A DNA stretch of 64,000 nucleotides from contig NZ_JRKI01000026.1 in the NCBI RefSeq assembly GCF_000935125.1, positions 310,001-374,000 on the forward strand, read 5' to 3'. Below the pieces are notes generated by a model, which saw nothing but the letters and a program-made list of their open reading frames with translations, was not told the DNA's origin and ran no database searches. Position 1 is the first letter of the stretch. Each line of letters opens with the position of its first letter. The stretch comes from Streptomyces natalensis ATCC 27448 (GTDB taxonomy: Bacteria; Actinomycetota; Actinomycetes; Streptomycetales; Streptomycetaceae). Positions 14,579-21,940 of this stretch are shown one piece after another. Position numbers and translations under genes: made by a program.

Positions 14579-14925
14579 GCGGCGGTCCTCCGGGTGCGGC
14601 GCTCGGCGCGGCGGGCGTGGATGTCGGAGTAGGCGGTCAGGTCCCGGACCCTGGCCGTCGGAGGAGGGCGGAGTGCCTCCTCCAGGGCCCGGCGATTGGC
14701 CGCGGCTTGGGCCGGGGTGATCGGTTGACGCCACCGGACGTAGTCCCGCACCCGCCCCGTGGGCAGTTCCTCGGCGAACAGACGCTGCTGGGGATCGACG
14801 AGCTTTCGCGCCATCGCTTGGCGGGCCCGGTAGACGGTCATCCGGTGGCAGCCAAGCCGGTGGGCGATGTGTGCGTCGGTGTGCCCACCGGCGATCAGCG
14901 CGGCGATGTCGCTACGGACCTTCAT
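14575..14925 (-). CDS. Helix-turn-helix phage protein
   Basis: A 116-residue protein. Residues 2-40 fit a resolvase- or homeodomain-like helix-turn-helix (DIAALIAGGHTDAHIAHRLG, then HRMTVYRARQAMAR). The rest is basic with a conserved-looking stretch VRDYVRWRQPITPAQAAANR. It probably binds DNA in replication or early control. ATG 14925 is chosen because it overlaps the upstream stop. Confidence 0.65.
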   Translation of the reverse strand: MKVRSDIAALIAGGHTDAHIAHRLGCHRMTVYRARQAMARKLVDPQQRLFAEELPTGRVRDYVRWRQPITPAQAAANRRALEEALRPPPTARVRDLTAYSDIHARRAERRTRRTAA

Positions 14926-15233
14926 GCCGCCATCTCCTGGGCTTCGACATGGCGGCGGGGGTGGGTGTCGCCGTTGCGCAGCGGCCAGCCGTCGGCGTGG
15001 CACGGCACCCCGGGGGTGACCTGGCATTCGGGACAGCAGGCCACGGCCTGCGCCCAGCTCGAGATCCGCTGCGGGTGCGGCTGCGGCATGAGGCGGCGCT
15101 TACTGGGCGTCGTGCACGGCCGGTGCGCATGGGCCCCGCAGTGCGGGCAGGGAACGGCGCGGGCAGGGTGCTGCTTGGCGCGAAGGCTGTGGCGAATGCC
15201 GTCGGGCATCGGGGCGGCAGGGATGTGGTTCAT
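14922..15233 (-). CDS. Double zinc-finger phage protein
   Basis: A 103-residue protein with two copies of the actinophage finger CxxCxxxxxxxC...H: CPHCGAHAHRPCTTPSKRR, followed by PHPQRI, and CPECQVTPGVPCHADGW, followed by THPRRH. The same finger ends the helicase-loader-like protein two genes upstream. Such fingers usually contact DNA or RNA. Confidence 0.7.
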   Translation of the reverse strand: MNHIPAAPMPDGIRHSLRAKQHPARAVPCPHCGAHAHRPCTTPSKRRLMPQPHPQRISSWAQAVACCPECQVTPGVPCHADGWPLRNGDTHPRRHVEAQEMAA

Positions 15234-15562
15234 GTCTGGCTCCTGGGGTCAGTGCGGCGGCAGGCGGGGCATGGACAGGGCGGGTCGACGGTGCGGAGGT
15301 TCGCGCCGGCCTCGAGCCATTCGCGGTACTCGGCGAGAGCACGGGAGCACTCGGCCGCATCGGGCTGGGCTGGCGGGCGACTGGGTGGCCGGGTGCCAGG
15401 TGGCCACGCCCCGGGGCGCCGGCCGGGCGACGGGGCTGCGGGCGGCTGGGTGGCCCCGACCTCTCGACGGTTCTTGCCGGTGGCGATCTGCTGGCGCATG
15501 AACTCCTTGAAGTCACCCTGCTTGCGCATCGCCCGGATGTCGTCAGGGTCGAAGTCGGTCAT
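15230..15562 (-). CDS. Hypothetical protein with CxCxxC end
   Basis: A 110-residue protein: an acidic N-terminal helix (DFDPDDIRAMRKQGDFKEF), a Pro-rich linker (about 40-68), then a helix and a C-terminal CPCPACRR cluster. ATG 15562 overlaps the upstream stop. It is placed within the replication genes; function unknown. Confidence 0.6.
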   Translation of the reverse strand: MTDFDPDDIRAMRKQGDFKEFMRQQIATGKNRREVGATQPPAAPSPGRRPGAWPPGTRPPSRPPAQPDAAECSRALAEYREWLEAGANLRTVDPPCPCPACRRTDPRSQT

Positions 15563-16314
15563 GACGCCTCGCCCTCGGGCTCGACAATCTCGGCGTCGGG
15601 GATGTGCTCCTCGGCCTGCATGCGAGCCAAAGCAAGCCGGGACGCCTCGCGGCGGCGCTCTTCCTCGCGGGCCCGCTGCGCCGGATCCGTCGCCGGCCGC
15701 CCGGATGCCGCGGCGAGACGGGCCGAGTGCGGAGTAGCCCTCGGCTTGCCCATCGGCTGCTTACGGCTACCGCCCGGCGTCTTGCACGGCCGGCCGATCG
15801 CCGCCTGGCACTGCGGACACTCGACGCCCAACGGGCCAGCCCGGCGCACCGCGTCGGCGAGCGCCTCCTCGTCCGAGTCGGGAACGTCGCGGCCGACCGT
15901 GTAGCCGCGGGCCTCCAGCCCCCTCGCGAACTCCGGGTGCGGGCCACCCTCAAGCGCCAGCCGGCCAGCAGCCGGAGCAACGCGGCCGGAGGCTATGGCC
16001 TGCACCTGGCCGCGGTACCGGGCCAGGTACTCGGCAGTCGACTCATCGCCGATCGGCTCGTACTGGAAGTTCTCTAACCGCTGCGACCGGATCTTGGAGC
16101 GAAGCGTGCGGACGTGGTGCGGCAGGATCCACAGCTTGCCGTCAGGATCCTTCGGGGCGGTCGTGTAGTAGCTGGCGACGGCCGCCTTGGCGTCGGCATC
16201 CAGCGGCACGTCGTGGAGCGCGGCGGCCCAAGCCACCGCTGCTCCCTGGCTCGGCTTGCGGTTGTCGAACGCTGCGCAGTGGCCCAGCAGTTCGGCAGCT
16301 TCTCGTGGATTCAT
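15559..16314 (-). CDS. Helicase-loader-like replication protein with zinc finger
   Basis: A 251-residue protein. The N-terminal 80 residues (REAAELLGHCAAFDNRKPSQ, then VAWAAALHDVPLDADAKAAV and WILPHHVRTLRSKIR) resemble the small helical loader/inhibitor proteins of phage replicative helicases (SPP1 G39P type). Residues about 155-190 form a finger CPQCQAAIGRPCKTPGG...H. The rest is charged helix. It sits directly after the replication initiator gene and overlaps it, the usual initiator-loader order. The call is by pattern and position. Confidence 0.6.
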   Translation of the reverse strand: MNPREAAELLGHCAAFDNRKPSQGAAVAWAAALHDVPLDADAKAAVASYYTTAPKDPDGKLWILPHHVRTLRSKIRSQRLENFQYEPIGDESTAEYLARYRGQVQAIASGRVAPAAGRLALEGGPHPEFARGLEARGYTVGRDVPDSDEEALADAVRRAGPLGVECPQCQAAIGRPCKTPGGSRKQPMGKPRATPHSARLAAASGRPATDPAQRAREEERRREASRLALARMQAEEHIPDAEIVEPEGEAS

Positions 16315-17477
16315 GCAGAGTCCTCGGTCGCGGTGTCGTAGTCGGCTAGGGAGGCAGCGACGGCGCCCCAGCCGGCGAGGTTGGTGTCGGTGCCTGGCAG
16401 CGGCTGGCCGGAGGCGAGGGCGATGACGTTGCTGGGGTTCTGGGTCTGACGAAGTTCGGAGAAGGCGAACTGGAGGGTGCCGGCGCTCACGGGCTTCGAC
16501 AGGAAGCCGAGGCGTTCAAGGGCCTGCCACAACTCGCTGGAGGTGGTGCCGTTGGCAAGGGTTTCGGCGATGACCTTGCGGACCTGGCGCTTGTTGTAGG
16601 CGTTGCCGCGGGCGTACCGCTCAAGGAAGGCGTCGGTCATCCGGTCTTCGATGGCCCTCTCGCCCGTCTGCGAGACGGTGGGGCTGGCGGACGACTGCCG
16701 GGGGGTAGGGGGGGTTCCCTTCCCTTCCCTTCCCTGTTCCCTTCCCTTCCCTTCCGTCAGTGAATGGTTCAGTGAAGAAATCTCACCGTCCGTATCCATG
16801 AAGGGCTCAGGATTCACGTTTGCGTGAGGTTCATTCACTGAATCATTCACTGAACGATTCAGTGAATCGTTCAGTGAATCCTCAATGCCTGCCAGTCCCG
16901 CGGGCGGAATGAACTCCTCCCCGTCGTGGCAGTCCTGCCTGCTCCTTGCACACACCTGGTGCACGGCACGCACGTTGGACGGGTGATCAGTGCCCCCAGC
17001 GGCCACCGGGCGGATGTGGTCGACCCAGAGGTTGTGGTCGTCGTTGGCGACCAGTCGGCGCGGGATCTCGCCGCCGCACAACTGGCACATCCATCCGTCG
17101 CGACGGGCGTACATCTCCCGCACCTGCCACGCTCCTGTGGACGGCGGCGGCAGCTTGCTCTTCTGAGGCCGGTTGATCCGTTGGTGCTTACGGAAGTTGA
17201 CGACCACTGCCATCTGCTGCCGCGCCGACCCTCCGATGAACGGGAAGACGAGACCCGTATCCGTGAGGCACTGCATCAGCTTGCCGACGTCGCCGATCGT
17301 GAGGTCGTCGTCGTACATGAACGCTTGCGCCTTGATGTAGGCCGGCGTCCACCGGAGGATCCCCTCGTCGTCCGCCATGTTGAACGTCGCAATGAACAGC
17401 AGCCGAGCGTCGCGCGGCACAACGCCGAGGAGCTCGTCTTCCCAGAACTCCGGCTTCACAGTGCGGATGCGGGGCAT
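16311..17477 (-). CDS. Phage replication initiator with inserted HNH domain
   Basis: A 388-residue protein. Residues 1-110 (PRIRTVKPEFWEDELLG; FNMADDEGILRW; KHQRINRPQKSKLPPP) are the winged-helix N-terminus of actinophage replisome-organiser proteins. Residues 119-185 are an HNH module: CQLC, VDHIRPVAAGGTDHPSN, VHQVC. Residues 199-216 are an SLND/SVND repeat and 242-254 an EGKG/REGKG repeat, both encoded by DNA repeats (see 16717-16878). The C-terminal 100 residues are helical, like helicase-interacting tails. ATG 17477 lies 4 bases past the upstream stop. Confidence 0.7.
   Translation of the reverse strand: MPRIRTVKPEFWEDELLGVVPRDARLLFIATFNMADDEGILRWTPAYIKAQAFMYDDDLTIGDVGKLMQCLTDTGLVFPFIGGSARQQMAVVVNFRKHQRINRPQKSKLPPPSTGAWQVREMYARRDGWMCQLCGGEIPRRLVANDDHNLWVDHIRPVAAGGTDHPSNVRAVHQVCARSRQDCHDGEEFIPPAGLAGIEDSLNDSLNRSVNDSVNEPHANVNPEPFMDTDGEISSLNHSLTEGKGREQGREGKGTPPTPRQSSASPTVSQTGERAIEDRMTDAFLERYARGNAYNKRQVRKVIAETLANGTTSSELWQALERLGFLSKPVSAGTLQFAFSELRQTQNPSNVIALASGQPLPGTDTNLAGWGAVAASLADYDTATEDSA
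16717..16751 (-). repeat. G-quadruplex-type TTCCC repeat inside the initiator gene
   Basis: Seven CCC runs on the top strand, spaced by TT except one TGTT, give seven GGG runs with 2-4 base loops on the coding (leftward) strand. This matches the standard four-run G-quadruplex pattern with spare runs. It encodes EGKGREQGREGKG and lies 5 bases from the iteron array. Confidence 0.65.
16756..16878. repeat. Iteron-like array, candidate replication origin
   Basis: A 9-base unit TTCAGTGAA (or its complement TTCACTGAA) occurs at 16756 (first base changed), 16768, 16834, 16846, 16858 and 16870, every copy 12 bases from its neighbour within the two clusters. In the larger cluster two copies face one way and two the other, making a 45-base inverted repeat. 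The array lies inside the replication initiator gene, as the lambda origin lies inside gene O, and is AT-richer than the surroundings. Confidence 0.65.
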
Positions 17478-17481
17478 CAGT

Positions 17482-18774
17482 TCACGCCCCCGCCATCGGC
17501 TGGGCGGCGATCTCGAAGACCGACAGGTTGCGGGTAATGGCAGTAGAAAGATCGGTGTCCTCGTATGCGCCGGCAGCCGCAGCGGCGGCCCACAAATCGT
17601 GGACTCGGAATCCGCCGTCACCTTGGATTCGATCGATCGACCGATTGACCGCTTCGCGCTCCTCCACGCTCGGCCAGCGGTGGCTAGTCGCAGCAGACGA
17701 TGCAGCCCAGAAGTCGACGGCGCGCTGCCGTGCCCACTTCACGTTGGCCGACTCAAGGTGATCGACGTCGAGCCCGAGGTACAGATGCGGGGTCAGGTGG
17801 GATCCGGCAAATGCTGCAGCGAGATGGATCTGCTCGGTGCTCGCACCGGACCTCGCAAGCGCGGAACAGGACTCGGTGAAGGCCTTGAACTCGTCCGTCG
17901 ACGGCCTCGCCCCGCTACTGGCTGCCCACGCCGACTCCCAGATGTTGAGGGTTCCCATGTGGCGGGCTTCCGCCGCGATGTCGGCGAGGCCTTCCGGAAT
18001 ACTCGAGTACCCGATCCAGGCAGCGTGCTTTGCCGCCCTGATGATCTCGTCGGCGCCGATGCTGTCTTTGACTGCCTCGACGACGCCCGCTCGCAGTTCT
18101 GCTTCCTGCGCATCCGTAAGGGCTTCGCAGGTTTCGTAGCGCCACACCTCGAGGGCAGCCGCCGCCAGGGCCTCAGGAAGCGGAGACAGCTCAGGCTGGG
18201 GTGCGTCGGGAGCGACGATGCGCCGGGCTTCAGCCTGCAACGCGGTGACCTTGTTCCAGGCAATGCCGCAGCAGTAGCGGAAGGTATTCTCCGGCTTGAC
18301 CTTCTCGTTGGTCATGCCGATGTCGACGATGTCTCCCCACATCCAGGTGGGGACACCGGCGACGCGGAACCGGTCCATGGCCGGCTTCCAGTCGTTCGGG
18401 AGCGGCACCTCCTTGGCCTCACCCTTGCCGACATGCCAGCGGTTCCATTCGGCGAGGAAGGCGTCGCGGTATTCAAGCTTGGGGGTTTCCTGCTTGCGCA
18501 GGTTGTCGGCTGCCTGCTTCATGGCGTCGGCCCAGCGGAGGGCGTCCTGGCTGACGTTGTCGACGTGGTGTGCGTCGGGGCTCGCCGAGCTTTTGCCGCT
18601 GTTGCAGTCCTGGCATGCGGTGACGAGGTTGTCGGGGGTGTCGGTGCCGCCGAGCGCGACGGGGGTGACGTGGTCGATGCGCAGCGGCACGTCGGGGGCG
18701 GTGGCGCCGCAGTAGCGGCAGGTGTGCTGGTCCCTGCGGAGGATCTCGTAGCGGAGTCGCTTGGAGACGGCCAT
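17482..18774 (-). CDS. HNH endonuclease-like protein
   Basis: A 430-residue protein with an N-terminal HNH domain: LRYEILRRDQHTCRYCGA (C19, C22), LRIDHVTPVALGGTD (D34-H35), DNLVTACQDCNSGKSS (N49, C54, C57). The remaining 370 residues are mainly helical with a Trp-rich stretch (VPTWMWGDIVDIGM) and I do not recognise them. The domain would nick or cut DNA with one metal ion. It lies directly upstream of the HNH-containing initiator. ATG 18774 begins at the divergent control region shared with the Phd-like gene. Confidence 0.75.
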   Translation of the reverse strand: MAVSKRLRYEILRRDQHTCRYCGATAPDVPLRIDHVTPVALGGTDTPDNLVTACQDCNSGKSSASPDAHHVDNVSQDALRWADAMKQAADNLRKQETPKLEYRDAFLAEWNRWHVGKGEAKEVPLPNDWKPAMDRFRVAGVPTWMWGDIVDIGMTNEKVKPENTFRYCCGIAWNKVTALQAEARRIVAPDAPQPELSPLPEALAAAALEVWRYETCEALTDAQEAELRAGVVEAVKDSIGADEIIRAAKHAAWIGYSSIPEGLADIAAEARHMGTLNIWESAWAASSGARPSTDEFKAFTESCSALARSGASTEQIHLAAAFAGSHLTPHLYLGLDVDHLESANVKWARQRAVDFWAASSAATSHRWPSVEEREAVNRSIDRIQGDGGFRVHDLWAAAAAAGAYEDTDLSTAITRNLSVFEIAAQPMAGA

Positions 18775-18870
18775 TGGTGGGTTCCTTCGGACGGTGCGGT
18801 TGATGGCGGGCGCGTGGAACCAGGCCCTCAGGGCGGTCGCTTGTCGCGGCCCTGGCGCATCGGAGGCTCG

Positions 18871-18903
18871 TGTACATAATAGCGCTCACCGCGCTCATGT
18901 ACA
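18871..18903. promoter_or_regulatory. Inverted TGTACAT operator, divergent region
   Basis: TGTACAT (18871-18877) and ATGTACA (18897-18903) form an inverted repeat between the leftward HNH gene and the rightward antitoxin-like gene; GGTACACT at 18915-18922 is a related half. The TACACT could also be a -10 element 8 bases before ATG 18930, giving a leaderless message. Confidence 0.5.
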
Positions 18904-18929
18904 TCACGTCTGTGAGGTACACTGCCGAC

Positions 18930-19148
18930 ATGACCGCGCTGAAGAAGGAGCACCAGGAGAAGATCGCGGACGTGCGCAACGCGCTCGCCGATGCGATCGA
19001 ACGAGCCCGCTACTACGACGAGACGACTGTGATGACGTCCCGCGGAAAGCGTGTGGCCGTCCTGGTCGGCATGGACTTCTACGAGCGCGCCTTGGAAGCC
19101 CTCGGCGAGGAACGCGTCCTCGTCCCCAAGTTGCCTGCCTCCGACTGA
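18930..19148 (+). CDS. Phd/YefM-type antitoxin, apparently orphan
   Basis: A 72-residue protein with the prevent-host-death pattern: ADVRNALADAIERARYYDET, then VMTSRGKRVAVLVGMDFYE and helix RALEALGEE. Such antitoxins bind their own promoter and a RelE, YoeB or Doc toxin. No toxin follows: the next genes are on the other strand after only 60 bases. ATG 18930 is chosen because upstream in-frame ATGs run through the operator. It may act only as a regulator or counter a host toxin. Confidence 0.7.
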   Translation: MTALKKEHQEKIADVRNALADAIERARYYDETTVMTSRGKRVAVLVGMDFYERALEALGEERVLVPKLPASD

Positions 19149-19209
19149 CCTCATCCCTCTCCCCTCCCTTCCTCGCCCCGTGGTTTCCGTGGGGCGTTGT
19201 TGTGTGCGG

Positions 19210-19638
19210 CTACAGGTAGGTGCCGGTGAGTGGCGCGTCGTGGGTGGTGCGGGGCGCTGGGGCAGTGGGCTGGGGCGCAGGCACGGATGGGGCTGCGGGT
19301 GGAGGGCCTGGGGGAGGTCCGTAGTGGTCGCCGAACACATCGATCCCGTCTGGGCCGGCCAGTAGGGCCGCGGCCGCTATGCCCTCGACCAGGTCCTGCG
19401 TCGTCCGTGTCACGACGTCACGCTGTCTGCCCTTGCGCGGCGTCCTGTCGGAGAACAGCAGGGCGTCACCGCGTGCGCCCAGGGAGGCGCCACCACGGCG
19501 GGACGTGCCGATCAGCCACGCCTCGCTCACTTCACCGCGTGCGGCCCGGTACTCGAGGTCGCGGATCATCAGCGGCACCGCGAGCTGGAGGAATTCCCGT
19601 AGCTGCTCGATCGGATTGTCTGGCTCGGGCTGGCGCAT
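19210..19638 (-). CDS. Hypothetical phage protein
   Basis: A 142-residue protein with ATG 19638 overlapping the sigma-like gene's stop by one base. The first 100 residues are helical (IEQLREFLQLAVPLMIRDLE) with a basic GTSRRGG loop. The last 35 are Pro/Ala-rich and likely disordered. No family recognised. Confidence 0.6.
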   Translation of the reverse strand: MRQPEPDNPIEQLREFLQLAVPLMIRDLEYRAARGEVSEAWLIGTSRRGGASLGARGDALLFSDRTPRKGRQRDVVTRTTQDLVEGIAAAALLAGPDGIDVFGDHYGPPPGPPPAAPSVPAPQPTAPAPRTTHDAPLTGTYL

Positions 19639-20699
19639 CAGGCCACCGCCAGTTCCTGCTTGTGCTGCCGTCGCGCCGCACCACGGGCACGCTCGCAGGC
19701 CCGGCAGCGGCGGGACTTCCGGCCGTCCTTGCCTCGCCGGGTGTAGCGGGTGTTCTCCGGCGTGTACTCGTGGTCTTGCGGGCAGTGGGTGGACACGCCG
19801 GCCCGGGATGCGACGCGTCGGTCTGTGCCCTTGGTGGGTGGGGCGGTCTCGGGCGAGAACCATAGGTCGCGGAAAGTGCCACGGCCGAGTCGGATGCGGG
19901 CGGTGAGCGTGCCGTACTTCAGGCCGAGACTCTCGGCGGCCCGCTGGTAGTCTTCTTGGGCCGCAAGGGCCACTACGGCTTCTCGCTGGTGCTCCGGGAG
20001 GGTGGCAAGCACCTGGTGGACGGCGATGCGTTCGGTTAGCTGCTCGTCGGCCGGGGGAAGGGATACCGGTCGCCAGTAGATGGCGAACCGGGGGGCGGTG
20101 GCCACTGCGTACCTCTGCCTGTTCCCGTAACATTTGTCTTCGTCAATGAGTTGAGGCTGCCAGTAGGCAGCGAAGCGGCGATCACAGTCATCCCGCTCAA
20201 CGTAGTCACGGGGAATTCCGTAGAGATGCCGCTGCTCACGGATCTCCGTGTAGATCGCCTGCCATCCCACGCGGGTCAGCTCGTTCCAGCCGGGCGGGGT
20301 TTCGGCGGTGCAGAGGTGCTCGGCGATCGCTGACCATGCCGTGTCGTAGCGGGTGATCATGTCGGATGACAGGGACCGGTCGGCGGCGCATGCGGTGCGG
20401 GCCAGGGCGTGCAGGTCCCGGAGTGTGTAGCCGTGTGCGACGTGGTCGGGTGCGCTGGTGTCCGGGGTGGGGGTGGGCTCGTGCTCGATGGGCTTGAGGG
20501 CGAACTGCCCGACGTGTGCGTGGTGCTGGACGATGCTTCCCGTGAGCGCCGCGAAGTCGAGCTGGATGTCGACCTGTCCGCCGAGGAGTCCGCGGGCGTG
20601 CCGGTGGATAGTGGCGGCAAGGTCGGTGGGACTGTCACCAGTGACAGTGCGGCGGGTGGATGGGTGGCCGGTTGGGGTGATGGTGAGCTGGTAGTCCAT
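19638..20699 (-). CDS. Sigma-region-4-like DNA-binding protein with zinc tail
   Basis: A 353-residue protein. Around residues 225-290, TERIAVHQVLATLPEHQREA, then DYQRAAESLGLKYGTLTARI resembles sigma factor region 4.2 or a LuxR-type helix-turn-helix. The C-terminus has HCPQDHEY and RRCRACERARG, a zinc-knuckle or HNH-like Cys pattern. The N-terminus is beta-rich (MDYQLTITPTG) and unassigned. It may redirect host RNA polymerase or control late genes; this is inference. ATG 20699 follows ggagacctct. The tRNA gene ends 25 bases upstream. Confidence 0.55.
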   Translation of the reverse strand: MDYQLTITPTGHPSTRRTVTGDSPTDLAATIHRHARGLLGGQVDIQLDFAALTGSIVQHHAHVGQFALKPIEHEPTPTPDTSAPDHVAHGYTLRDLHALARTACAADRSLSSDMITRYDTAWSAIAEHLCTAETPPGWNELTRVGWQAIYTEIREQRHLYGIPRDYVERDDCDRRFAAYWQPQLIDEDKCYGNRQRYAVATAPRFAIYWRPVSLPPADEQLTERIAVHQVLATLPEHQREAVVALAAQEDYQRAAESLGLKYGTLTARIRLGRGTFRDLWFSPETAPPTKGTDRRVASRAGVSTHCPQDHEYTPENTRYTRRGKDGRKSRRCRACERARGAARRQHKQELAVA

Positions 20700-20723
20700 A
20701 GAGGTCTCCGGTTGTTCTGGGGG

Positions 20724-20798
20724 TGCCCGAGACGGGAGTCGAACCCGCAGCTGAGCGGTGTTTAAGACCGCGGCGTCTTCCAGTTGCGCCACTCGGGC
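20724..20798 (-). tRNA. tRNA with anticodon UAA (tRNA-Leu type, short variable arm)
   Basis: A 75-base cloverleaf on the minus strand: acceptor GCCCGAG/CTCGGGC; D arm GCG...CGC with GG in the loop; anticodon stem GCGGT/ACCGC with loop CTTAAAC; T arm GCGGG/CCCGT with loop TTCGACT; A at position 73. The anticodon (20762-20764 complement) is TAA, reading UUA. The three-pair D stem, the GGCGCAACTGGAAGACGCC D-arm sequence and A73 are typical of bacterial tRNA-Leu, but the variable region is only 6 bases (TCAGCT) instead of a long arm. CCA is not encoded. Confidence 0.9.
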
Positions 20799-20803
20799 CT
20801 GGT

Positions 20804-20827
20804 GCCCCGCGGCTCTGGCTGCGGGGC
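20804..20827 (-). terminator. Hairpin between WhiB-like gene and tRNA
   Basis: GCCCCGC and GCGGGGC enclose a 10-base loop. It ends the WhiB-like transcript or marks a processing point just before the tRNA's 5' end. Confidence 0.5.
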
Positions 20828-20837
20828 GTTGTTGCGT

Positions 20838-21101
20838 CTAGGCGGCGTTCGGCCGGTGGCGGGTCTTGTCGATGGCGGCTCGTTCGCGGGGTGTTTTGCC
20901 TCCGCGGATTGCGCTCCTCATCTGGGGTGGCAGACCCAGCTCTTTGGTGAGGGCGTCCTCTAGGCAGGTCGTCTCGACGGGGCATCTGGCGCAGGTGGCT
21001 TTGGGCTCCCGAACCGTGGCCGAGTTGCAGACGTCGGGGGCGAAGAGGTCCGGGTCGATCTGGGCGCAGAGGGCCTGGTCGCGCCAGTCGCGGCGGCTCA
21101 T
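20838..21101 (-). CDS. WhiB-family regulator
   Basis: An 87-residue WhiB-like protein. It begins WRDQALCAQIDPDLF and has the four cluster cysteines C12, C37, C40 and C46 (TCARCPVETTCLEDAL), then GGKTPRERA in place of the GxWGG-TxxER turn. Cellular WhiB proteins bind a 4Fe-4S cluster and partner with the primary sigma factor; phage copies can repress host whiB genes. It overlaps the upstream gene's end and precedes the tRNA. Confidence 0.85.
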   Translation of the reverse strand: MSRRDWRDQALCAQIDPDLFAPDVCNSATVREPKATCARCPVETTCLEDALTKELGLPPQMRSAIRGGKTPRERAAIDKTRHRPNAA

Positions 21102-21940
21102 GCGGCGACCTCCAGGTTGCTGACGCTGGCCATGGCCGGCTTGGTGAAGCGGTCCTTGCGCATGTCGCGGAGGAGGTCGTGCACGTAGTCGCGGGACATG
21201 CCGAGCCGGTTGGCGATCTCGTGCTCGGGGATGTTGAAGGAGGCGAGGTGCTCGATCTCGGCGCGGCGAAGGGCTGCTAGTTCCCGCCGGTTGTCGAGGT
21301 CTACGACGTTCTGGTCTGTCTCGGGTGTCGCGGCGGGGTCGTCGATGTTGTCGTCCCAGGCGGCCACGGACTTCCAGCCGAGCCGGGCTGCTCGCGCTTT
21401 GGCTTTGCCGTCGGTGCCGGGGATTGCACTGAGGCGCTTGTAGGCGGCAGCCATGCCTTCAGCGACGGCTACGCGAACAGTTGGCGGTTGCTTGTCGAGG
21501 AGTCGCCCGAGGTGGTTGACGGCCATGGGGACGCTGGCTGCGATCTTGTAGTAGGAGTGACCGATTGTGTGCAGGGCTTGAGCTCGACGGATCGTTCCGG
21601 TGCTGTCAGTCACGGCGTGGAAGGGGGTTCCGGTGGGCCCGGCCGAGGCGAGGATGCGGGCGGCCACCTTGGGCGCGACGGTGGGCTGCCCGGCGAGGAT
21701 CTTGCTGATGTCGCCGCTGCTTCCGCCGACGACGGTGATGATCTGGGTGTGGCTGTAGCCCTGGTTGCTCCACTGCTCGAGGCGCTGGCGCACGGGTGTG
21801 GCGTCCACACGGATGGGGCGGTGGATGGTGGCTACTCGGTATTGCTTGCAGTAGCGCTTGTTGGCGTCGATGCATTCGGGGCGGCGGCATCCGCGGAGGT
21901 AGCAGGCGCGTTCTCCGTGCTGAGGCGGGGTGCGGGTCAC
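21098..21940 (-). CDS. Multi-helix-turn-helix phage regulator
   Basis: A 280-residue protein. It starts with a Cys motif (HGERACYLRGCRRPECI), has two helix-turn-helix-like stretches in the middle (YSHTQIITVVGGSSGDISKIL; HSYYKIAASVPMAVNHLGRLL), and a third near the end (IPEHEIANRLGMSRDYVHDLL). Such proteins are frequent in Streptomyces phages and integrative elements. It probably binds DNA; the target is unknown. GTG 21940 overlaps the upstream stop. Confidence 0.65.
   Translation of the reverse strand: MTRTPPQHGERACYLRGCRRPECIDANKRYCKQYRVATIHRPIRVDATPVRQRLEQWSNQGYSHTQIITVVGGSSGDISKILAGQPTVAPKVAARILASAGPTGTPFHAVTDSTGTIRRAQALHTIGHSYYKIAASVPMAVNHLGRLLDKQPPTVRVAVAEGMAAAYKRLSAIPGTDGKAKARAARLGWKSVAAWDDNIDDPAATPETDQNVVDLDNRRELAALRRAEIEHLASFNIPEHEIANRLGMSRDYVHDLLRDMRKDRFTKPAMASVSNLEVAA

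Noticed and set aside
16756..16878. CRISPR-like short regular repeats
   Set aside because: The unit is 9 bases with 3-base gaps, lies inside a coding frame and has no spacers of useful length; iterons fit better.
20724..20798. Nonsense suppressor tRNA
   Set aside because: The anticodon is 5'-UAA-3', which pairs with UUA; a UAA-stop suppressor would need 5'-UUA-3'.
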